From NCBI GenBank assembly GCA_905221605.1, contig CAJNDS010000480.1, positions 830,939-894,938 on the forward strand: 64,000 nt of DNA, in the 5' to 3' direction. How positions within the stretch are numbered: the stretch's first letter is position 1; every line of letters begins with the position of its first letter. This stretch comes from Symbiodinium natans (lineage: Eukaryota; Sar; Dinophyceae; Suessiales; Symbiodiniaceae). A program made the translations under genes and the position numbers. Shown here piece by piece: positions 57,355 through 64,000 of this stretch. The notes under the pieces were generated by a model. It searched no databases, was not told the origin of the DNA, and worked only from the letters and a program-made list of their open reading frames with translations.

Positions 57355-57400
57355 CCTGCACCCATGAAACAAGCCTGGCCGACTGACCTGTCTCTTGCAT

Positions 57401-57970
57401 AATCGCTGCGCACTTTGGAAGATTGAGCATTTGAACCCGTTGAGCACGGCCCGGAATGGGCACTTGGCCCTCGCACAGACACAGAGCTCAAGCTGCTCAC
57501 TAGGCTGGGCTGATGCCATGGCCTCACACACGACGAAGTTCTCCTTCCTGAACGCTCATGGAGGTGCCTCATTTCAACCTGCCTTCCGTTGGTCCTGGCC
57601 ACGTCTCCTAGAGTCTGTGTTCTGTATCCGCAACGAGGGCAGCTCATTGGCCGCCATTGGCATTTGGCAGGTCCAGGCAGCCGTCACCTGCATGGCTTCA
57701 CAGGCTGGAAGCAAGTTCTTTGGAAGGGGTCAAGAGAACGGAACAACGCGAACAATGCGTGATTTCAATATGGCAAGAGCCCTCAAGCATGTGAATCCAC
57801 GTGTAGAAACCACAGCTCAGCTGGAAGCAAGTTCTTTGAAGGGGAACAAGGTGCGAATGCGAGCAGTGTATCAAGGTCACGGCACGAACTCATTGCAGTC
57901 TCGGTGCAGTGTGACATTGTCGGCTGTACTTAGGCCCAGATTGCTCAGCCCCCACTCGCGTGGCCGACTC
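57401..57970 (+). CDS. Weak gene G exon candidates and a 116-bp imperfect duplication
   Basis: 57401-57477 could read ALWKIEHLNPLSTARNGHLA. 57395-58018 is one long open frame but with mixed character. GCTGGAAGCAAGTTCTTTG occurs at 57704 and 57820, each followed by A-, G-rich related sequence, so the stretch contains a partial tandem duplication. Confidence 0.3.
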
Positions 57971-58003
57971 GAGTCTGTTGACATGTGTTTGTTGTGCTCC
58001 CAG

Positions 58004-58294
58004 AGCTTCGAAGTGTGACTCCCGCCCGAGTCCGCTTCGTTGCCGACCATGAATATCCCTGCGGGGCATAGGGCCCAGACAGTCTTCGTCACTTAGTCTG
58101 ACGCAGTCACTGGAAAGCCCAAGCCTTCGTCGACTCTTTATCTGCTGAGGTTTTCGGTGAAGTTGGGCAATCAGCTCGGGTTCAACGTGGGCGGCCCAGA
58201 GAACCGACGACTCCTGCGTCTTGTTGTGGGGGCACAACGGCTAAACACAGACGGGCCAGCGGAATTGGAAAAGTTGAAACATAGAAGCGGCTGA
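58004..58294 (+). CDS. Gene G last two exons split by a 31-nt GC-AG gap
   Basis: 58004-58065, after CTCCCAG, reads LRSVTPARVRFVADHEYPCG. A 31-nt gap (58066-58096) starts GCATAG and ends CTTAG. 58097-58294, in matching phase, reads SDAVTGKPKPSSTLYLLRFS, VKLGNQLGFNVGGPENRRLL, RLVVGAQRLNTDGPAELEKL and KHRSG, ending at TGA 58292. Strong coding character without a Met-initiated ORF. The stop fits a C-terminus, but it could belong to a different gene from 55.6-57.4 kb. Function unknown. Confidence 0.6.
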
Positions 58295-58463
58295 ACTTGA
58301 TCGGAACTTTTTTTTGCTCTTGGAGGCTTACGCTAACTTGCGTGGCCCCTTTGTGGCTCGCGGGGGAGCCCAGACAGGGAGTACTCCCAGAAAGGGAAGC
58401 TGCGGCGGAGCTTTGTCGCACTTTGGGGCACTTTGGCGAGTTGCTTTGAGCTGAGGGCGTGAC

Positions 58464-58871
58464 GTGCCGCTCTTGCCAAAGAACCCTCGGGCGGGCGAGA
58501 GAGAAATTTATAAAGCCCGCGTGGAGGCGGCCTTTTCATGGACTCTAGCCGTACGGTTTGTTGAAGGCGCTTTGTTCCGGAAATGTCCTCAGAGAGTTGA
58601 GCGCAGAGTGAATGCAGGAGGTGTGGGTCATGCCAGAACGAATTCGCCCAGAGACCCTGCCAGCAGCAGGGGGAATGAAAGCCAGCGACTGAGCGGGCGT
58701 TTGTGGTTCAAGGCAATGTCAGTGCTGTGGCATGTGCCACGGGGTTGCCGGATGAGGAACGGCGCCGTGGCAAGAGGATGGTGTCTGAAAACACGAACAC
58801 ACTCAGCCCCGCACCAAGCATCGGCGAGCTTCTGGAACACCAGCCTAGCACCTCATGTTGTGAATACGTAG
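58464..58871 (+). CDS. Candidate coding region, 135-codon ORF
   Basis: The first half reads GEREIYKARVEAAFSWTLAV followed by RFVEGALFRKCPQRVE and looks coding; the second half does not. An AG at about 58615 (AATGCAG) could be a splice acceptor. Unrecognised. Confidence 0.3.
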   Translation: MPLLPKNPRAGEREIYKARVEAAFSWTLAVRFVEGALFRKCPQRVERRVNAGGVGHARTNSPRDPASSRGNESQRLSGRLWFKAMSVLWHVPRGCRMRNGAVARGWCLKTRTHSAPHQASASFWNTSLAPHVVNT

Positions 58872-58959
58872 CTGTACTATGCTGTACTTATTGTTTTGTG
58901 GTGGCCTATGAAGAACGAAAAGAGGACAAGTAATGAGAGTCTGGAGAGGTAGAGGTGGT

Positions 58960-61900
58960 GATCACGAAGAGGGGCTGTCGTCTCTCTTGGACTCTTCGCT
59001 AGTTAAGAACAAAGACACACATTGGGGGTTGGAGGTGACGTAAAGAAAGAGAGAGATGCTCTTTACTTTTCTCGAATCAGATCGGCCTTGCCGGCGCCTT
59101 CTGAAAATTTCTGGACTATCAAAATCACACAAGGAGGCAGAACAAACACACAGCCAAGAACGGCAAAGCGAAGCGCATCCAGTCATCAGGCCATGTCGAC
59201 ACCCTGATTTGGGGGAGCGACATCGACAAGTCCGGGGCTTTGTTCCTTCGCGATGGTTGCGGCTTCTTTGTTTGTCCGACAAGGCAAGGGGAATCAAGAG
59301 ACTTACAAGAGACTGCATGACACTAAGGAGTGATGGACTTCTAAAGCAGTGCGATTCTGAAATTTACAAGGGCGCTTCTGGCCTGAACGCCAAGGCTGCT
59401 CGCTGTCTTTCCAGTAGTAACTCAGTAGCACTAAGGCCAGAGTCGAGATACAGTCAGTGTGCAGGCGGAGCGCACCCCGATCTACGGCTACATGCCACCT
59501 GTTTGCTACCGAACCTTCGGTCCCGCCGGTGGCTCAGTTTAGCTCAACTTGCTCAATGCTTTGGGATGTTCCCCCTTATACGAACAGTCGTCAATAGGGA
59601 GCTTAGTACTAATACCTATTAAGTACTGTAGGCGGAACATCCCGATCAATACTGTATATCTCACTCGCTTCACGTTCCTGGAATGTCTTCTTGCGCCGCT
59701 TTCAGGAAGGGCCGGTTCGGGTCCAGTGAGTCGCAGGTGCAAGACCCATTTCGCATACCACCCAGGCCTGTTAAGCAATCACGGGACGCCCTAGCATTGA
59801 ATAGGCCGAACTTAAGTGTCCTGCTAGTACCGGCACTTTTGTCACCATTGCAAGTCTCAGCTCAGCAATTGTTGAGGATGGATACCCCCGAATGGGGGCG
59901 TGTAGGCACTGCAATGCAGAAAAAGAGCATCCACCCAGACTGCTGTCCGATGTTGGAAATTCTGCCATGGCAAGAAGCCACAGCAGCAGCAACATGTTTG
60001 TAGCCACAGGCCATGACAGTCAGAACGTGTCACCTGGTCGCCGTTGCTGTTTGGCGTTGGGAGCCTCCTCCTTCACGTGACCTTTTTGAACTGGGTCTTC
60101 TGTTGGCTGCAGCCTCAGAGCTTTTGCTGAGAATTTTCAAGCACAGCCTTCTGCCATGCTGCCCCATCTCAAGACGTGCGCCCGCTCTATGGTTTTCACA
60201 CTTTGAAGGCACCATCCCGCCCTTTGACGCAGTGCCCGCGCTGGTGAGCGAGCGCCCCAGGCGCTGTTGGCCCTCCTGTGGACGCCGGAAGGCGCGCCCC
60301 CCAAGGAGTGAAAAAAGCAAAAGGGGAAGGGGGGTGGGGGTTGCGCATAGTTGTCGTGTGTTGGTGGCGGGTTGTCGTATGTTGCGAGAGTTGTTTGAGC
60401 GTGGCATCGGCTCGTCGGCTCGCTTGCGCAGGCTTCGCCAGAGATGGGCACCCCGGAATGGGGCGCTGACGTCCGGAACACAGAAGACTCAACATGACTC
60501 GTGAGGGATTGGCAAAGAGAGGAGACCCGGCAAGAGTGTACATGCTGTATCCAGGCCGGTGGCGGCCCGCCGTCCCCGGAGGGTCGGCTAGCGGAGTAGC
60601 TCTGATATGTCATGCTGAAGACCTGCGACTGACGATTTCTTGCCAGGTCGGGGGGGTCACAGCCCGCCACAGCGAGCTGCGGCCTAAGCCACGATCCTTG
60701 ACGAGTCTTTGGCGAAAGTCCGCGTGTTGACAGTAAGGGGACTGCACCGACCCACCCCGCCTCTGCAAAAAACTCTTGCTGGTGTCCCTTCATGGCTTTG
60801 GCTGCTCTCCGTCGTTCTATGTGACTGCCATCCAGCCTTCCCCTGCTCCATCCTCCTCTATCCTTCCTACACCAGCCTTATTCGTCCTCACGCCGGTGAT
60901 CGCCGGAGATCCTCCCCTGGTTTCTTTGATCTTCTTTGCACGAGCTTGTGGCGAACAATCTGAGCTAGGGTAGGCTTCATGGATGGCTGCTGCTGGCAGA
61001 AGTTTGCAGCCCTGTTCAAGAATTTCGTCGCCTTAAGCAGGCGCTAGACTGTGCAAGCGCTGAGGCCTTGATGACAAGTCCACGAGGCATGAGAGGCCCC
61101 TGCACATGATGCCTTATCCGAATCCTTGATCATAGACCTGAAGCACTTATCTCTTGCCCTTGGAAGGAAACAGTTGAATGCTGGACTAGTTGATTGGTTG
61201 AGTTGAGTTGCCGCTGTTGCTCTATGCGCGGCCTCCAGTTTAAAATCTGGAAGCCTCATACGAGCTGGACGGGACATAGCACTACTGTCATATTGTGAGC
61301 TGCCGTTCGACGAGAAAGCTGCGTTGGCATAACCAGAGCTAGCTCATGCGGTAAATCAAGCTTGCGTCAATGCATCTGCTTGTCATGGAGAGGCCGAGGG
61401 GGTCCCAGACGCACATCAGAAGCAAATGACTTGCTGGAAACAGAGGCGCCGGGATGACATTGGATGGGGATGCATTCCAACCAAGTCTGATGGCGCATGA
61501 TGGCACTGTGCTCCAGTCGCAGGCTCCAGAGGTGGAGCAGTACAGCAAAGAGAATTTACCTCCGGCTTGCAGCTCAAAAAGGTTTCCCTGTGCCTCAGAA
61601 CTGAACTCCTGGGCCCTCTGAGGCCGCGGAGCACGAGATTGAATTCATCGTGCCGCACGCCGCCTCTTTTCCTAGTGGCGAAGCAGCGGCCCCGGCTCTC
61701 ACACTTTACAAAACATAAAACAAAAACAAAACACGAAGCAGCCTGAGCATCATGAAAAAGTTGCTGAACCACCCGTCGCAACCTTGCATCGTTTCCCCGT
61801 GCCCAGAAAGTGCGATCGCCACCGTTGATGGTGCGGAATTTCAGATTTAGGCTGGCTGCAGTTTTCATCAGCCTGAGCACGGTTCAGATGAACATCTGAT

Positions 61901-62000
61901 GCTTGCAGGATACTGTGCTTTCCATCGGGAACTTCGAGTGCTGGCGGAACTGCGGTGCTTGCCTTCGCATTGACCGGCTTGTGAAATGGCACTGTTTATA
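58960..62000. other. No firm gene
   Basis: Long overlapping ORFs occur on both strands (59056-59622 +, 60013-60504 +, 60137-60793 -, 61416-61880 -), none with recognisable domains. 59575-59665 is AT-rich. 61906-62010 has a + frame reading DTVLSIGNFECWRNCGACLR after TTGCAG and a − frame that is also plausible, so the strand is undecided. Confidence 0.35.
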
Positions 62001-62023
62001 TACTACAAGAGTAGCGACATGAC

Positions 62024-62476
62024 ATGTCCGCTTTCCTCAGGTCAGCGCGTTCGTGGAGGCTGATCCTCCGGAAGGCTGCAGCATCACACTTTACTCGCTG
62101 TTCTTTCTCCAAACCTGAGTTTCCCGCTTGGGTTTTTTTTTTGCTAGACTGCATCGATCGAATGATCTTAAAAGGTCTCGATCCGCGATGGATTTTCCAG
62201 GGCGTGAAGTACCAGGAGCGGAGTTGGCAGCGGCTTCCCACGCGCGTGGAACCAAAGAAGCAAACCGCCCAGGTGGCACTCGTCAACTGGCTTGACTATC
62301 GCAGAAGTGTGGTCAAGGCATCTGCGACTTGTGTCTGCCACATTCTGCCACATGCCAACGCTGTCAACCGTTTGCATCCGCTTGCCTTGTTGCAGTCTGA
62401 CACATGGAGTTTCTCCAAGGCGGGCAGTAGGGCAGTAGGGCTGCGTCAAGGTGCCCATGGAGCTAAAGACGTCTAA
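62024..62476 (+). CDS. Candidate ORF, 150 codons, unrecognised
   Basis: Open frame including CIDRMILKGLDPRWIFQGVK and QVALVNWLDYRRSVVKASAT, moderately protein-like. An antisense ORF (62168-62560) overlaps. A T9-10 run near 62133 falls inside, so an intron is possible. Confidence 0.3.
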   Translation: MSAFLRSARSWRLILRKAAASHFTRCSFSKPEFPAWVFFLLDCIDRMILKGLDPRWIFQGVKYQERSWQRLPTRVEPKKQTAQVALVNWLDYRRSVVKASATCVCHILPHANAVNRLHPLALLQSDTWSFSKAGSRAVGLRQGAHGAKDV

Positions 62477-62479
62477 AGA

Positions 62480-64000
62480 CGTGATGAGTTGCCCAGGATG
62501 GAATTGACAGAGGTTGGCACGACATGGTGAGGACAGAAGCAGGGATGCAAACGTATTCAAACGTTCTCAACTCCTAGTCGATTTTAGCAAGCGACGGGGC
62601 CCTTGAGCCCGCAGCGCAAGTGAGCTTGGGGGACGTATAGGCTTGCTGGAGGACCCTGGAAGCCTTGTTTGCCCTGATAAAAGCAGCAAAGGCTTGCAGT
62701 GTCCGCAGGCTGTGCAAAATGGCAAAACCTTCGGTGCACTCGTTGTCGGTGCTCTTGTGCTTGTTGCCGAGTGAAGCTTGTGCAGCGAAGGCAGCAAAGA
62801 GGCACTACACGCCATGCGACCCGACCACCCGAAGGCTTCTGTGCAACAGGGTGCCCCTGCTCGCGGGCTTGTCGCCAAGCGAATCTCGGGTATGGGCTCG
62901 CAGGGGCCTCAAGGAATCCCAGAAACGCTTTCACCGGATTTGCGGGGTCCCGTCCGACGGGATGGCGGGGCATTTTTCCTTCCATGGTCTGCGGGACCCA
63001 CTCGCAGGTTAGCCCCCGCCCCCGCCCCATCGATTGCAGCTCTCCCAAGCCAATTTGACAGCCACGGGGCGGAGGTGTGATGGTTTGGTGGGGACATGTT
63101 GGGGGAAGCGGGGATGCAGACCGGATCCTGCTCTGATTGTTCCAGACGCCTGCCGAGAACTCTCGCCAGGAGGAACCCTTTAGTGTCACCATCGTTGTAT
63201 TGATTGTTGTTATTCTATGTTATTCTGATGTTTTGTGGTGTTTTTTCAAGCTGGTTCGGAGATGCTTCAGAGTATGCCGGGCAGGGCGTTGCCGTTTCCC
63301 CCGTTTCCTAACCTGTAAGCCCTAGGCAAAACGCCATCTTTGCTGTAATGCTTTCCGGCGATATGGCAGGACGTCTGAGTTGTCTCAGGACACCGGCTGG
63401 TTAGGCTGGAATGTCAAGAGCCGCCGTGTTCATGTTCCAGAGCTATCCGCAGATTCCACACAACACCGACGGCAGGCCCTCGTGACAGCCTTTGCTTCCG
63501 TGCGTGCGTCTGCGTTCGGCAGGCACTTCCAATTTCACATGTCTCGTTGATGCGTGACGGGATGTGACTGGAATTCTGTTCGGAAACCCATATGGCACGA
63601 TTGATGGCGTTTCACGGTGCACGGCATGTGCACTGCACTTGTGTCAGTGTACTCCGCCTCTCTGTGAGTTAGACTGCTGCGTGACCCATTTCTTTGCTTG
63701 TCTACACCTCAGGCAAGAGCGCATAGCAAAACCCAAGACTAAGTTGTCGAAGCAGCGTAAGCGGCCAGGCCGAATAACAAGCCCTAAATCCTGAAAGTAT
63801 GCAAGACAAACAAAAGGAGAGTAAGAAGCCAGTAGTACTGTATGCTCGAAGGATTGAAAAGGTATTCTCGACGTGCAAGAGAAACCAGCAAACAGGAGAA
63901 GCCAAACGCAGGCTCGCATAGCCATCAAAAGACGAAGTGCTGGAGCCTAGCGGCCTAGCCTAGTCAGGGCCTAGTCTGGCATTCGGTCTTGAATCGGCGT
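62480..64000. other. No firm gene; element-like words at 62750-62890
   Basis: Three + frames are open over 62665-63080, which is typical of GC-rich non-coding DNA. TGCTTGTTGCCGAGTGAAGC at about 62757 echoes the duplicated segment at 9.7 kb. 63564-63794 (+) is a short open frame without recognisable features. Confidence 0.35.

Overview
The window looks like nuclear DNA of a dinoflagellate (Symbiodiniaceae/Polarella-like). No organism label was supplied, so this is inference. Four things point there. Genes are broken into many tiny exons separated by introns of mostly 50-150 nt. Many donor sites look like GC, and a few like GA, instead of GT, with an AG|G pattern at exon starts. Every coding segment I can support lies on the + strand, as in the unidirectional gene arrays of these algae. 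TTTAGGG (the plant/dinoflagellate telomere unit) is embedded in a satellite at the left end. No prokaryotic-style gene, rRNA, tRNA or CRISPR array was seen.

Layout. 1-1350: satellite of about nine 150-bp monomers in two alternating types. 1360-1720: second, C-rich satellite. 2200-2720: 9-bp minisatellite. 3590-4620: G-rich repeats with a near-pure G tract. About 6.0-21.7 kb: gene A, an unrecognised multi-exon gene (or several) with helical segments, one EF-hand and C-terminal hydrophobic segments; an intron region holds the 3' end of a non-LTR retrotransposon (14808-15377). About 25.1-33.05 kb: gene B, a large WD40 protein. 33896-36278: gene C, a long exon of six near-identical 130-residue Pro-rich/Cys-rich repeats. 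37017-40447: gene D, a DAW1/ODA16 (WDR69) orthologue that can be followed from start to stop through about 26 exons. 42599-46893: gene E, coiled-coil exons. 49350-54772: gene F, a membrane protein. 55586-58294: gene G, an unrecognised protein with one likely membrane segment. 58.3-64.0 kb holds only weak coding candidates.

Genes D and possibly B suggest a flagellar theme: DAW1 is an intraflagellar-transport adaptor for outer-arm dynein, and B is a long WD40 protein of a kind common among ciliary proteins. C could be a secreted or wall protein. Dinoflagellate neighbours are not operons in the bacterial sense, so shared function is only suggestive.

All exon borders were read by eye from open frames, splice-like AG/GT/GC sites and, for DAW1, remembered family motifs. 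DAW1 and gene C are solid; the other genes are exon islands whose joining is inferred.
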